Below, in pieces: positions 16,818-27,500 of a stretch of DNA of 64,000 nucleotides. The stretch is from Desulfobacterales bacterium (GTDB lineage: Bacteria > Desulfobacterota > Desulfobacteria > Desulfobacterales > JAIPEE01), in the NCBI GenBank assembly GCA_021737275.1, contig JAIPEE010000014.1:16975-80974 (forward strand), in the 5' to 3' direction. The translations under genes and the position numbers were made by a program. A model generated the notes under the pieces. The model saw only the letters and a list, made by a program, of their open reading frames with translations. It did not search any database and had not been told where the DNA came from. The first letter of the stretch is position 1, and the number at the start of each line of letters is the position of its first letter.

Positions 16818-18845
16818 ATGTCTGATGAAAAAAAAGAAAAAGGAGCTGCAGCCAAAAAATTGGCAGATCCGATAGCAGCATCCATAGATATTTCAACTCA
16901 GGAAATGATTAAACGAGCCCAGAGACTGGATATTGATACGGTGTTTGATAGGGCCGTAACACTCAAACCCTGCAATATCGGTATGCAGGGAACATGTTGT
17001 AAAAACTGTGCCATGGGCCCCTGCCGCCTGCCGCTTCCAAAGGGCGGTATTGAAGGTGAAGATCAGAGAAAAGGTCTTTGTGGTGCAACCGCAAATACGA
17101 TTGCAGCAAGAAACTTTGCCAGAATGGTCGCAGCCGGCGCATCCGCGCACTCAGATCATGGCAGGGGAGTTGCAGAGGTGTTTCTTTCTGTTGCCCGGAA
17201 AGAGAGCCATGACTATAAGATTAAGGATCCCATCAAGCTTTTACAGATAGCAAAATGCTTTGACATAGCTGTTACCATTGAAGAAGATGGAGAAACCAAA
17301 GACAGGGATATTGATGAAATTGCTCTTGAGCTTGCTGAAAAAGCGATCGCTGAGTGGGGGAAACCTGAAGGTGAGCTTACCTATCTTAAACGAGCACCGG
17401 AAGCACTTTATGAAAAGTGGAAAAAGAACGGCGTGCTTCCTAGAAATGTAGACAGGGAAGTTGTTGAGATCATGCACCGAACCCATATTGGTGTGGATCA
17501 GGACTATAAAAATATTGTAAAACAATGCACACGATGTGCCATAGCGGATGGCTGGGGCGGATCCATGCTGGGGACGGATCTTCAGGATGTTCTGTTCGGG
17601 TCTCCAACACCGGTACAGTCTGAGGCTGATCTCGGTATTATGAAGGAAGACCATGTTAATATCATTCTGCATGGCCATGAACCCATTCTTTCGGAGATGA
17701 TCGTAGCTGCAGCCCAGACACAGGAAATGATTGATTACGCCAAAGAAAAAGGAGCAAAGGGTATTCAGCTGGGCGGTATCTGTTGCACGGCAAATGAAGT
17801 GCTCCAGAGGCACGGTATTCCCCCGGCAGGTACATTTCTACAGCAGGAACTGGCCATTATTACAGGTGCCTGTGATGCCATGATTGTGGATATCCAGTGT
17901 ATCTTTCAGAACCTTGCCAACGTGGCCAAATGCTTCCATACAAAACTGATTACAACCCACCCCATTGCAAGGATGGAACAGGAGAATGTGCTCCATATGG
18001 AATTTGATGAGCATTATGCAATGGAAGATGCCAAAAAGATAGTAATGTTGGCCATTGACAACTTCAAGAACAGAGGATCCGATGTTGAGATCCCGCGCTA
18101 TAAAGATGTTCAAGTTGCCGGTTTTGGTGTTGAATCAATCAAATACCACCTTGGCGGCTCATTCCGCGGATCTTATTATACCCTTAATGATAATATTATT
18201 AATGGCCGTATCCGGGGTGTTGCAGGTGTTGTCGGTTGTAACAATGCCCGTACAAAACATAATGAAGAGCATATTGAGATCGTAAAAGAACTGCTTAAAA
18301 ATGATGTGCTGGTACTTACAACCGGATGTAGTGCTCTTGCCTGTAGTACTCATGGTTTACTCAAACCTGAAACAGCTGCTGTCTACTGTGGCCCGGGCCT
18401 TGCCGAGGTTTGTGAAACCGTTGGTATTCCACCGGTACTTCATATGGGATCCTGTGTTGACAACAGCCGGATTCTCCTTGCAGCAACCGAGATGGTAAAA
18501 GCCGGTGGGCTGGGTAATGATATTTGTGATCTTCCTGTAGCAGGAAGTGCACCGGAATGGATGAGTGAAAAAGCAATCTCTATTGGACACTATTTTGTTG
18601 TGTCCGGTGTATATACTGTTTTTGGCTACCAGATGCCGGTTGAGGGTGCTCCCCAGTTCAAGAAATATTTATATGAGGAGTATGAAAAAGTGTTTGGCGG
18701 AAAATGGGATTGTGAACCCGACCCGATCAAGCATGCTCATAAGATGATCGCCCATATCGATAAAAAACGTCAGGCCCTTGGCATTGATAAGGCCAGAGAA
18801 AGAATTCTCATGGATATGGCAGATCGTCAGGCTCTGGAAGGATAA
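16818..18845 (+). CDS. acsA: CO dehydrogenase catalytic subunit of the CODH/ACS complex
   Basis: 675 aa, the usual length of AcsA/CooS. It catalyses CO2 + 2 e- + 2 H+ to CO + H2O at the Ni-Fe-S C-cluster. The N-terminal Cys set for the B- and D-clusters is visible (CNIGMQGTCCKNCAMGPC). C-cluster ligands appear in place: His in HGHEPILSE, Cys in GGICCTANE, VDIQCIF, VVGCNNAR, TTGCSALAC and GSCVDNSR. The catalytic Lys is in PEWMSEKAIS and the proton-relay His in HSDHGRG. GGAGG precedes the ATG. It lies between acsD and acsB, so it is the subunit that feeds CO to acetyl-CoA synthase; the other CODH in this window (28319) is a separate paralogue. Confidence 0.95.
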   Translation: MSDEKKEKGAAAKKLADPIAASIDISTQEMIKRAQRLDIDTVFDRAVTLKPCNIGMQGTCCKNCAMGPCRLPLPKGGIEGEDQRKGLCGATANTIAARNFARMVAAGASAHSDHGRGVAEVFLSVARKESHDYKIKDPIKLLQIAKCFDIAVTIEEDGETKDRDIDEIALELAEKAIAEWGKPEGELTYLKRAPEALYEKWKKNGVLPRNVDREVVEIMHRTHIGVDQDYKNIVKQCTRCAIADGWGGSMLGTDLQDVLFGSPTPVQSEADLGIMKEDHVNIILHGHEPILSEMIVAAAQTQEMIDYAKEKGAKGIQLGGICCTANEVLQRHGIPPAGTFLQQELAIITGACDAMIVDIQCIFQNLANVAKCFHTKLITTHPIARMEQENVLHMEFDEHYAMEDAKKIVMLAIDNFKNRGSDVEIPRYKDVQVAGFGVESIKYHLGGSFRGSYYTLNDNIINGRIRGVAGVVGCNNARTKHNEEHIEIVKELLKNDVLVLTTGCSALACSTHGLLKPETAAVYCGPGLAEVCETVGIPPVLHMGSCVDNSRILLAATEMVKAGGLGNDICDLPVAGSAPEWMSEKAISIGHYFVVSGVYTVFGYQMPVEGAPQFKKYLYEEYEKVFGGKWDCEPDPIKHAHKMIAHIDKKRQALGIDKARERILMDMADRQALEG

Positions 18846-18884
18846 ACGTAAATATCTAAATCCTCAACGAAGGAGGAGGAACGC

Positions 18885-21098
18885 ATGTCAAAATTAGTAG
18901 CTTTTGCAGGTATACAGGGCGGCTATAAGGTCGTTTCAAAAACAGAAGGCGAATATAAAAAAGCCCTTGAAACTTATAATGCAGATACAAAAATCGGGTT
19001 TGGTAATACGGCTTATTATTTACCGGTTATCTATTCTCTGACCGGTTTGAAATGTGAAACCCTTGAAGACTTGAAAAAACCGTTGGCTTTTGCCCGTGGC
19101 TTACTTCCGCCGCATATTAAAAGTAAAAACCATCTGCCTTACCTTGGCCCATTGCTGGATGCCGGTATGGCGGCAATTTTCTGTTATGAGATTCAGGAAG
19201 CTTTGCGTATCCTGAGAGAACCGGATTTTTACCTGTTACAGGAAGATCCGGATATTGAAGGTGGAAAATGGTGGGTAGGTCCCGCAGATGATACCATCTT
19301 GAGAAAAAGAGGTGTTGAGTTTGTTGATGGTTCTGCCCCTGGGTTTGCAGCCGTAGTTGGTGCAGCGCCGGATCCGGAAATTGCCAAAATGATTGTGGAA
19401 GACTATCAGAAGAAAAGTCTCTATATTTTCTGTGCAGCCAATCATAATGGTACAACCGTAATTGAGCAGCTTCATGAAGCCGGTGTTCAGGTCGGATGGA
19501 ATACGCGAATTGTTCCTTTTGGGCCTGATATATCTTCTGCCGTATTTGCACTGGGATTTGCCAACCGCGCCGCCATGGCATTTGGTGGCGTTCATCCCGG
19601 TGATTACAAAAAAATGCTGAAATACAACAAAGACAGAATTTTTGCTTTTGTTAATGCGCTTGGTGATATTGGAACCGAATGGGGTGTTGCGGCAGCCGGT
19701 TGTGTCAACTGGGGTTTTCCAACGCTTGCTGACACGGATATTCCGGAAATTTTGCCAACAGGTATCTGTACATACGAACATGTTGTAGCCAATGTTCCCC
19801 ATGATGAAATTTGTCAGAAATCAGTTGAGGTTCGCGGCCTGAAGGTTCAGGTGGCTTCAATTGATATTCCATGTGCCTTTGGCCCGGCTTTTGAAGGTGA
19901 GCGTGTTCGTGGCGCTGATCTTCACAGTCAGATGGGTGGCGGTAAAACCCAGTGCACCGAGCTGGTTAAAATGGCCGACATGAAGGATATCGAAGACGGC
20001 AAAATTAATATTATCGGACCGGATATTGGCGATATCAAAGAAGGGGATACGCTTCCCCTGGGTATTTATGTTGAAATTGCCGGCCGTGAGTTTCAGAGTG
20101 ATTTTGAACCGATCCTGGAACGGCAGATCCATCATCTGATCAACTATATCCAGGGTATTATGCATATTGGTCAGCGTGATATTTCCTGGGTTCGTGTCGG
20201 CAAAGCAGCTGTTGATAAAGGCTTTACCCTAAAGGATCTTGGTGTTGTGCTACATGCCAAGTTTCACCAGGAGTTTACGAAGATTGTTGATAAGGTTGAA
20301 GTAACGATCTATACCGATAAAAAGGACGTTGACAAGCTGACTAAAAAGGCAAGGGCTGAATACAAAACCAGAGATGAACGTGTGGAAAAAATGACGGATG
20401 AGGACGTAGAGATTTATTACTCCTGTTCGCTCTGCCAGTCTTTTGCACCCAACCATGTCTGTACGGTAAGCCCTGAAAGAACCGGTCTTTGCGGCGCATA
20501 TAACTGGATGGACTGCCGTGCATCATTTGAAATCAACCCGACCGGTCCAAACCAGCCCATTGAAAAAGGTGAGTGTCTTGATCCGGTTCTGGGACAGTGG
20601 AAAGGTGTTAATGAGTTTGTTGAAAAGGCTTCCAGGGGTGCTGTTACGCATTACAACTTTTATTCCATGGTAATTGATCCCATGACCACTTGCGGCTGTT
20701 GTGAATGTATTGCCGCCATGCTGCCCAGCTGCAATGGTATTATGACGGTTAACAGAGAATATGCCGGTGAGACGCCCTGCGGTATGAAGTTTACAACACT
20801 GGCAGGTGTTATGGGTGGTGGTGCATCGTCTCCGGGCTTTGTGGGTCACTCAAAATATAACATTACCCAGCGCAAGTTTATTACCGGTGACGGTGGTCTC
20901 CTGCGAATGGTCTGGATGCCGAAATCTCTCAAGGAAGAGATCAAGGAGAGAATTGATAAACGCGGTGCAGAACTTGGATGTCCGAATCTTTACGATATGA
21001 TTGCGGATGAGACTGTTGGGACAACAGAGGAAGAAATTTATCCGTTCCTTGAAAAAGTCGGTCATCCGGCGCTTACAATGGACTCGATTATTGCTTAA
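18885..21098 (+). CDS. acsB: Acetyl-CoA synthase (CODH/ACS alpha subunit)
   Basis: 737 aa, matching the full-length bacterial type (about 730 aa) with the N-terminal CODH-interacting domain, not the shorter archaeal form. It condenses CO, the methyl group from the corrinoid protein and CoA to acetyl-CoA. The A-cluster ligands are visible: CSLCQSFAPNHVC with GLCGAYNWMDC for the 4Fe-4S part, and the CGC motif in TTCGCCECIAAML that bridges proximal and distal Ni. AAGGAGGAGG precedes the ATG by 6 bases. It follows acsA by 40 bp. Confidence 0.96.
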   Translation: MSKLVAFAGIQGGYKVVSKTEGEYKKALETYNADTKIGFGNTAYYLPVIYSLTGLKCETLEDLKKPLAFARGLLPPHIKSKNHLPYLGPLLDAGMAAIFCYEIQEALRILREPDFYLLQEDPDIEGGKWWVGPADDTILRKRGVEFVDGSAPGFAAVVGAAPDPEIAKMIVEDYQKKSLYIFCAANHNGTTVIEQLHEAGVQVGWNTRIVPFGPDISSAVFALGFANRAAMAFGGVHPGDYKKMLKYNKDRIFAFVNALGDIGTEWGVAAAGCVNWGFPTLADTDIPEILPTGICTYEHVVANVPHDEICQKSVEVRGLKVQVASIDIPCAFGPAFEGERVRGADLHSQMGGGKTQCTELVKMADMKDIEDGKINIIGPDIGDIKEGDTLPLGIYVEIAGREFQSDFEPILERQIHHLINYIQGIMHIGQRDISWVRVGKAAVDKGFTLKDLGVVLHAKFHQEFTKIVDKVEVTIYTDKKDVDKLTKKARAEYKTRDERVEKMTDEDVEIYYSCSLCQSFAPNHVCTVSPERTGLCGAYNWMDCRASFEINPTGPNQPIEKGECLDPVLGQWKGVNEFVEKASRGAVTHYNFYSMVIDPMTTCGCCECIAAMLPSCNGIMTVNREYAGETPCGMKFTTLAGVMGGGASSPGFVGHSKYNITQRKFITGDGGLLRMVWMPKSLKEEIKERIDKRGAELGCPNLYDMIADETVGTTEEEIYPFLEKVGHPALTMDSIIA

Positions 21099-21109
21099 CA
21101 AAACTGGTT

Positions 21110-21139
21110 ACCGGCAGCAGCTTAAGAGCTGCTGCCGGT
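21110..21139 (+). other. Perfect 13-bp hairpin between acsB and acsC
   Basis: ACCGGCAGCAGCT and AGCTGCTGCCGGT flank a TAAG loop, starting 11 bases after the acsB stop. The stem is strong but is not followed by a T-run. Together with the hairpin before acsA it may protect 3' ends or tune the ratio of complex subunits; a partly read-through terminator is the alternative. Confidence 0.7.
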
Positions 21140-21203
21140 TCACTATATTCAAGATCAATTGACACGCATAAATGAAGCGTGAGATCTGAAGAAGGAGAAG
21201 AAA

Positions 21204-22544
21204 ATGGCATTAACCGGAATTCAAATATTTAAGCTTTTGCCAAAAACCAACTGTAAAGAGTGCGGTGTTCCGACATGTCTTGCATTCGCCATGAATCTGG
21301 CATCCGGTAAAGCGGAGCTGGATAGTTGTCCATATGTATCCGATGAAGCAAGAGAAAAACTGGCTGAAGCATCTGCTCCGCCGATCAGGCCTGTTGCTCT
21401 TGGTTCTGGTGTTCGGAAATCAACGGTCGGTGGCGAAACCGTGCTTTATCGTCACGAAAAAACATTTTATAATCCAACCGGGCTGGCAGCCGTAATAAAT
21501 TCAGATATTGCTGCAGCCGACCTGGAAAACAAACTGAAATCATGGAATGCGCTTCAGTATGAGCGTGTTGGTCTGAATCTCAGGCCGGAACTTGTTGCCC
21601 TCAAAGATATTGGCGGCGACAAGAATGCTTTTGCCCAGACAGCCAAAACCATTGCTGAAACATCAGAGTTTAATTTGATACTAATGTCTGAAGATATTGA
21701 TGTAATGAAGGCCGGTGTTGAAGCTTCAAAATTTAAACGCCCGCTTATTTATGGTGCAACGGCAGGCAATATTGATGATTTTGGTGCGCTTGCAAAAGAA
21801 AACAACCTTCCTGTTGCCGTTAAGGCTGATTCCGTTGGTGATCTGGAACCGCTGACAGGCAAGCTTACTGAAATGGGTATTAAGGATATTGTTATTGATC
21901 CGGGCTCACGTGAAATTAAACAGTCCCTTGAAGACAGTGTTGTCATCCGCAGGGCTGCACTTAAGGGCGGTAACCGTGCGCTGGGTTTTCCAACCATTGC
22001 TTTTCCATGTGAGATGGCGTCAAACCTTGACATGGAAACCCTGATTGCCGGTATGCTGATTGCCAAGTATGGCGGCATCGTTGTTCTTTCAGATTTTAAA
22101 GGCGAGAGTCTTTTTCCGCTGCTTCTTGAAAGACTCAATATTTTTACCGATCCGCAGCGTCCGATGACCGTTACAGAAGGTATTTACGAGCTGAACAACC
22201 CGGATGAAAATTCACCCATCATGGTAACCACAAACTTTGCGTTGACATATTTCATCGTTTCCGGTGAGATAGAAGCAAGCAAGGAACCATGCTGGCTGCT
22301 GATCAAGGACGCGGAAGGCCTGTCTGTTCTGACGGCCTGGGCCGCCGGCAAGTTCTCCGGCGATGATGTCGGCATGTTTGTAAAAAAATCCGGTATAATG
22401 GATAAGGTAAAAAATACCGAGTTGATCATACCCGGTTATGCAGCAGCCATTGCCGGTGATGTTGAAGAAGAATTGCCCGGCTGGAAAATTATTGTTGGGC
22501 CAAGAGAAGCGGCTCATATTCCTGCGTTTCTGAAATCAAAATAA
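21204..22544 (+). CDS. acsC: Corrinoid iron-sulfur protein large subunit
   Basis: 446 aa. The N-terminus has the [4Fe-4S] motif NCKECGVPTC...SCPYV (Cys18, 21, 26, 43 approximately), used for reductive activation of cobalt. It is followed by a TIM barrel and a C-terminal corrinoid-binding domain (NPDENSPIMVTTNFALTYF, IPGYAAAIAGDVEEEL). With AcsD it forms the corrinoid protein that shuttles the methyl group. AGAAGGAGAAG precedes the ATG. Length fits Moorella AcsC (446 aa). Confidence 0.95.
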   Translation: MALTGIQIFKLLPKTNCKECGVPTCLAFAMNLASGKAELDSCPYVSDEAREKLAEASAPPIRPVALGSGVRKSTVGGETVLYRHEKTFYNPTGLAAVINSDIAAADLENKLKSWNALQYERVGLNLRPELVALKDIGGDKNAFAQTAKTIAETSEFNLILMSEDIDVMKAGVEASKFKRPLIYGATAGNIDDFGALAKENNLPVAVKADSVGDLEPLTGKLTEMGIKDIVIDPGSREIKQSLEDSVVIRRAALKGGNRALGFPTIAFPCEMASNLDMETLIAGMLIAKYGGIVVLSDFKGESLFPLLLERLNIFTDPQRPMTVTEGIYELNNPDENSPIMVTTNFALTYFIVSGEIEASKEPCWLLIKDAEGLSVLTAWAAGKFSGDDVGMFVKKSGIMDKVKNTELIIPGYAAAIAGDVEEELPGWKIIVGPREAAHIPAFLKSK

Positions 22545-22574
22545 CAACAAATATAAATATTACAGGGAGGCGAT

Positions 22575-23456
22575 ATGTTACTACTTGGTGAAAGCTTGAA
22601 CGTAATGTCCACAAAAATTGGTGCGGCATTTAAAGCGCGGGATCCAAAACCAATACAGGAAGAGGTCCTGATGCAGAAAGAAAAAGGCATGGACTATATC
22701 GACATCAATCTCGGGCCTGCAAAAAAAGACGGCATAGAGTTGATGCCCTGGGTTGTGGAAGTGGTGCAGGAGGTTGTTGATGATATTCCACTGATTCTGG
22801 ATACATCAAATATCGATGCAATCGAAGCCGCGCTTAAGGTTTGCAAGTTGCCGGCCATGGTTAACTCCATTATGTGCCGCCCGGAACGTTATGAAAAAAT
22901 GGTTCCGCTCGCCGCCGAATATAATGCAGATTTTATCGCCCTCATGTGGGGTCCTGACGGTCTGCCGCGTGATGAAAATGAACGTGCCGCACTTTGTGTA
23001 GAACTGCTCTATTTTGCCAATGAAGCCGGTATTCCCAATGAAAAAATATGGGTGGACGGCGTTGTGACACCGGTTAATATCCAGCAGCCACAGGCCATCG
23101 CCCTGATGGAGTTCCAAGGAATGATCCAGGATATTGCCCCGGGTGCAAAAAGCACTTGCGGCCTTTCCAATATTTCAAATGGTGTACCGGATCATCTGCG
23201 GCCGATCATCAACCGTACTTATATGGTGATGCTCCAGAAATATGGTATGCAATCCGTAATTTCAGATCCGCTTGATGACAAACTTACTGCAATTGCCCGT
23301 GGTCAGCGGCAGGACATTGTAGACGCCGTTTACAACACCATGGACGGTAATCAGCCTGATATGGATAGCCTTGACAAAGAGTTGCAGGATTATGTCAAGA
23401 CCGTTAACGTTATTCTCGGTAAAACCCTGTTTTCAGACTCCTGGCTGGAACTGTAA
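22575..23456 (+). CDS. acsE: Methyltetrahydrofolate:corrinoid iron-sulfur protein methyltransferase
   Basis: 293 aa with a pterin-binding TIM barrel: GESLNVMSTKIG, MDYIDINLGPAKKDG, LILDTSNIDAIEAAL, LPAMVNSIMCRPERY, KSTCGLSNISNGVP. It transfers the methyl group of methyl-H4folate to Co(I) of AcsCD. It is slightly longer than Moorella AcsE (262 aa). GGGAGG precedes the ATG, 30 bp after acsC, and a terminator follows, so it closes the acs transcription unit. Genes for methylene-H4folate reductase and formyl-H4folate synthesis are not in this window. Confidence 0.93.
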   Translation: MLLLGESLNVMSTKIGAAFKARDPKPIQEEVLMQKEKGMDYIDINLGPAKKDGIELMPWVVEVVQEVVDDIPLILDTSNIDAIEAALKVCKLPAMVNSIMCRPERYEKMVPLAAEYNADFIALMWGPDGLPRDENERAALCVELLYFANEAGIPNEKIWVDGVVTPVNIQQPQAIALMEFQGMIQDIAPGAKSTCGLSNISNGVPDHLRPIINRTYMVMLQKYGMQSVISDPLDDKLTAIARGQRQDIVDAVYNTMDGNQPDMDSLDKELQDYVKTVNVILGKTLFSDSWLEL

Positions 23457-23479
23457 CATTGAAGTACTAAAGAAATTGG

Positions 23480-23516
23480 AAAAGCCTCTTTCTGTGTCGG
23501 AAAGGGGCTTTTTCTT
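23480..23516 (+). terminator. Rho-independent terminator of the acs operon
   Basis: AAAAGCCTCTTTC pairs with GAAAGGGGCTTTT (one G-T wobble) around a 7-base loop, followed by TTTTTCTTT. It lies 24 bases after the acsE stop. Confidence 0.9.
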
Positions 23517-23556
23517 TCCTGATCATAATTGTACTCATAATCTTTAAGCATGCGGG

Positions 23557-23580
23557 ATGGGCAAAGCGAAGCGAGCCCAT
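23557..23580. repeat. Short palindromic element ATGGGC-N12-GCCCAT
   Basis: ATGGGC and GCCCAT flank AAAGCGAAGCGA and are followed by TTTTAAAA. The composition differs from the AT-rich surroundings and looks like a dispersed small intergenic repeat; it could also be a second terminator. Only one copy is seen in this window. Confidence 0.4.
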
Positions 23581-23607
23581 TTTAAAAACTGTTAAAAGGA
23601 GTAATAA

Positions 23608-24219
23608 TTGTCACGCATTGATGATTACATAAACGCAAAGAAACTGGCTGTTGAAACACTTAAACGACAGGACATAGAAACCGTTGTTTTAATTGCAGGT
23701 TTTGAGATTATTGACAACGCAATCCGTATTCCATTTATAGATCGGGTTTATATCGTTTCCATTCCCGATTTTGAATTCAAAGATGAGACTGCGCCTGATA
23801 AGGAAGTACCCATCCAGGAGCAGGTGCTTATTATGCACTACCTGACAGCTGAAATAAAGCCGGTTCCGACAGGAAACCGGGTAGCTTACAGGGAGATCCC
23901 GGGCGCGACATTTTACTTCAGTACTTTTGCCAAAAGAGCCATTGATCCACTAAAAAATACTTTCGGAAACAATATCCCCGGGCTATTAAAAGCTGTTGAA
24001 AAAACAAACGGTAAGAAGATCGATCTGGGCGATGCCGGGTTTGAATACTATCTTTTTCCAAAAGTTCCAATTCAGCTTATTCTGTGGGAAGGTGATGATG
24101 AGTTCCCTGCTGAAGCAAATATTCTTTTTGATGAAACAATAGGTAAAATATTACTTCCGGAAGATATTGCCTGGCTGGCGGGGATGTTGGTATATCGGAT
24201 GATGGAACTAAGTCGATAA
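23608..24219 (+). CDS. DUF3786 family protein
   Basis: 203 aa, soluble, from a TTG start with AAAAGGAG 5 bases upstream. The C-terminal half shows the DUF3786 pattern (YREIPGATFYF, GDAGFEYYLFPKVPIQLILW, WEGDDEFPAEANILFDE, LPEDIAWLAGMLVYRM). Members often occur next to or fused with acs/corrinoid proteins in anaerobes, but no activity is established. It lies after the acs terminator and probably has its own expression. Confidence 0.75.
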   Translation: MSRIDDYINAKKLAVETLKRQDIETVVLIAGFEIIDNAIRIPFIDRVYIVSIPDFEFKDETAPDKEVPIQEQVLIMHYLTAEIKPVPTGNRVAYREIPGATFYFSTFAKRAIDPLKNTFGNNIPGLLKAVEKTNGKKIDLGDAGFEYYLFPKVPIQLILWEGDDEFPAEANILFDETIGKILLPEDIAWLAGMLVYRMMELSR

Positions 24220-24520
24220 ACTATTATTCAGATGATGCTTAAATCGTAATATAATTTTTTTTAACGTGAAATAAAGATCTTTGTAGAGAGGGCTTTTAAA
24301 TATGTCTCTACAGTGAAAATTTTGCTTCCTCCCCAAATAATATTTAAAATAAAGCCAATACACCCTGTCCATAATAAATATAACTTTTGTTTCATAAAGC
24401 TTGATTTGTAAATTTCTTTTTTTTATGGGAGTGTGGATAAACAAGCCAATAGAAAATAAATCACAATTTATGATTTGACATTAAGATGCTGAAAGCAAAA
24501 CAATAACAGGGTGTTCATAA
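24220..24520. other. AT-rich intergenic region
   Basis: About 300 bp with no convincing gene. One 8-bp inverted repeat (TGTAGAGA at 24282 and TCTCTACA ending 24312, 15-base loop) lies in the middle and might end transcription of the DUF3786 gene, though no good T-run follows. No strong promoter was recognised before the 1006-aa gene. Confidence 0.4.
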
Positions 24521-27500
24521 ATGAAAAGCTATTCATCACCAATTCTTTTTGATAACCGGGATCACGAGTTGATCCGGATTGTTAATGAGATTCATAGTCG
24601 GGGCGGACGTCAGGATTTTGACCGGAAGCAGTATTATCCCGTTTTTCACCCGAACGGCATCAAAGAGATGACGGAAACCAAAGGGCTGCGTATTGCCTAC
24701 GCCGTTGCACACCTGCTCAATTCTCTGGAAGTAGGCGTAATGGAAGATCGAATTAACGCTCTGCACATGTTGCGCGCGGAAGCCATCGATACTACCGGGG
24801 GCCCTATGCCGAAAAATACGGCCCGCGTTTTGCTGCAGCTGATGAAAGAGCTGGTGCGCGCTCATGGAGATTATTATAGACAATTAGTCCTGGCCCATGA
24901 TTTCCGAATTGCCGCCTTCGGAAAGCCCAGTATTGTACGGCGCAAGCTCAGGCGATTTCGTCTGCTTGAAATGCCTGAAGAATGGAACCAGCTCACCTTT
25001 GACGATCATGTGCACGATGCCAATACAAAGGGACGCAAAACGCCGACGCACCTTATTATGGATGCCTGGATCAAGGGTATTCGCCGGTTACGGGTTATTC
25101 ACTATAATTATATTGAACCCCGGTTTGCTGCCGAGCTTTTTAGTGCCGCAAAAATAATGGATATCGATATTCGTATCGGTATCGAATTTTATGGCCGGTT
25201 TCGGGATAAATATGTACAACTTGTCTGGGTACCCCGGGGGTTTGCCGACACTCAGGACTTCCTTTGTTTCCTGGCTGAACCTCACGTCATCAAGCTCATG
25301 GATCAGGGCCGGGAGGCTTCCCGGTACCAGCAGCGCCACGTGATGGACCTGTTGGGCAAATTCAACACAGTCTATCGCCAACAAATTAAGACCTCCTATG
25401 ATCTGAACTTACCCGCCATTGAAGAGCCGGCCTTTATAAAATTTGTTGGAAGCGGACAAAAATCCAGGGTTCATCTGTCGGAATACATTCAAAACATGAT
25501 GGTGGAGGCGCTTCAGATAAGAATTGAAGCGTTGAGGGTGTCTTATAAAACAGACAGCGGGGAAAGCCGGGAGAAAATTGATACTTATATCCGAGAGATG
25601 AATGATTTAGACATCGAGGCGACGATAAAATCATTTCTTTCTCCTGAAAATAACCCGGAAATCACTTATCCGGAATCTCCCTGCGATGATGATAATATTC
25701 CAGTGTTGTTGAGTCTGTCCGCATCCGAAGTCTTGAAACGAGTATCGGCATTGCGCTCCGGATATCGTATCACCCTGGATCTGACAAACCTCAAAGTTGA
25801 TGAAGTGCTGGAGCTGCTCTATGACTGCGAGGGAAGCATTACCCGGCTGGAAATATTTAATTTAAAGGATTATACGGAGGGAATAACCGAACATATTCCT
25901 GATATCAGCCGCCTTCAGCATGCCATCAACCATGAGAGCTTCATTTCCTTAAAGCAGAATGTAAGAGATATTATTTCACAAGTTGAATCAGCTGATTATC
26001 CGGATAAGACGGACCGGATCGAAAAACTCACGAGCATTTTACACGATCTTCCCAGTTTGAAGCTTTTTTACCAGGAAACCCCGCTTAAATCACGCATTGG
26101 CAGCGACTCTACGGGGCGCGCCTTCAAAGCCTACGGTATGGGGTTTGCGGTCAAGGAGACATTGCCCTTGCAGGCGCAACGGGAAATTCACTGGCAGCAT
26201 TCGGATCATGTCAGAAAAGTGCTTCCACTGCGCATTAATGCGTATCCAACCAATACCTATATTCCACATCGAACGGATCCGCCGATTCATCCACTTCTAT
26301 ACAGGCTTTCTCTGAGCGCACCTTTTTTCAACTGGATTGGATTTAAATGTCAAAAAAGCTGGCAGGTTGAATCTTCTGCCACTAAATTGTCTACAAATGG
26401 AAATATCGTCACCCTTGGCGGGATTCGAAGGGAGGCGTCAGCGGGGTATTCGCTGGAGAAAAAAATCCTTGAAGAGAAGAAACCAGGATTATCCTGGCGG
26501 TATTTAAAATCACGACATAAAAATCTGCTCAAGGTGATGATAGGGTTTATCCCTGCTTTCGCCACGTTCGCATTAACCAAGGACTGGTGGGTGCTGGCTT
26601 ATCTCGGCGCATTTATATGGTTCGGAATTACCTGTATCAGAAACATTATTCAATCGGTACTTGGTGGCGGCGGTTTCAGGCGCTCGCCGTTGCTGCGATG
26701 GAATAATTATGTCAGCTGGGACAGGCTCACCGATTCTCTGCTGTATACGGGATTTTCCGTCCCGCTGCTCGATTATCTGGTAAAAACCGTGATTCTGGAT
26801 CGCGGTTTTAATATTACAACCGCCAATCATGCCGTATTATTATACACCGTTATGGCCATCGCCAACGGTATTTATCTTTTCACACACAATGTGGTTCGGG
26901 GGCTTCCCAGAGGCGCAGCTTATGGTAATCTGCTTCGAAGCATATTGTCCATTCCCATTGCCATCGCGCTGAATGCTTTGCTGGGGGGGCTGCTGCCCCT
27001 GTTCGGCGTGATCGATCCAAATAGTGCACTGCAGAAATGGGCAGCTGTCATCTCCAAGACCGCCTCTGATTTTGTGGCCGGTATCATTGAAGGCCTGGCG
27101 GACCGATATGCCAACATCCGTCTGCGGATGCGTGACTACCGACAGAAATTTAATGACATTTTAGCGGTATACGCTGAACTGGAGCTGCTCTTTCCGGAGG
27201 TGAAAACATTTAAAATCCTGGAAAGTCCGATTACACAAAAGAAATCGGTAAAGTCGGAAGCTGTGGAACTGGAGCATATTATCATGCTCCATGCGCTGGA
27301 TCTTCTCTATTTCTGGATGTATCAACCCAGGGCACGAGTCGCTCTGGCAATGTTTTTTAAAACCCTCTCCGAAGATGAACGTCACATTCTGGTCAGTTCG
27401 CAATTTACACTTCAGCGACATCGGGAAATCAGCCAGCTTTTTATCGACGGTATCTTGGGAGATAACTTCCCCAAACCCTTATCTTTCTATCTTTCACGGT

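Noticed and set aside
19117..19802. Long minus-strand frames inside acsB
   Set aside because: Antisense of a clear acsB with no ribosome sites; composition is that of a shadow frame.
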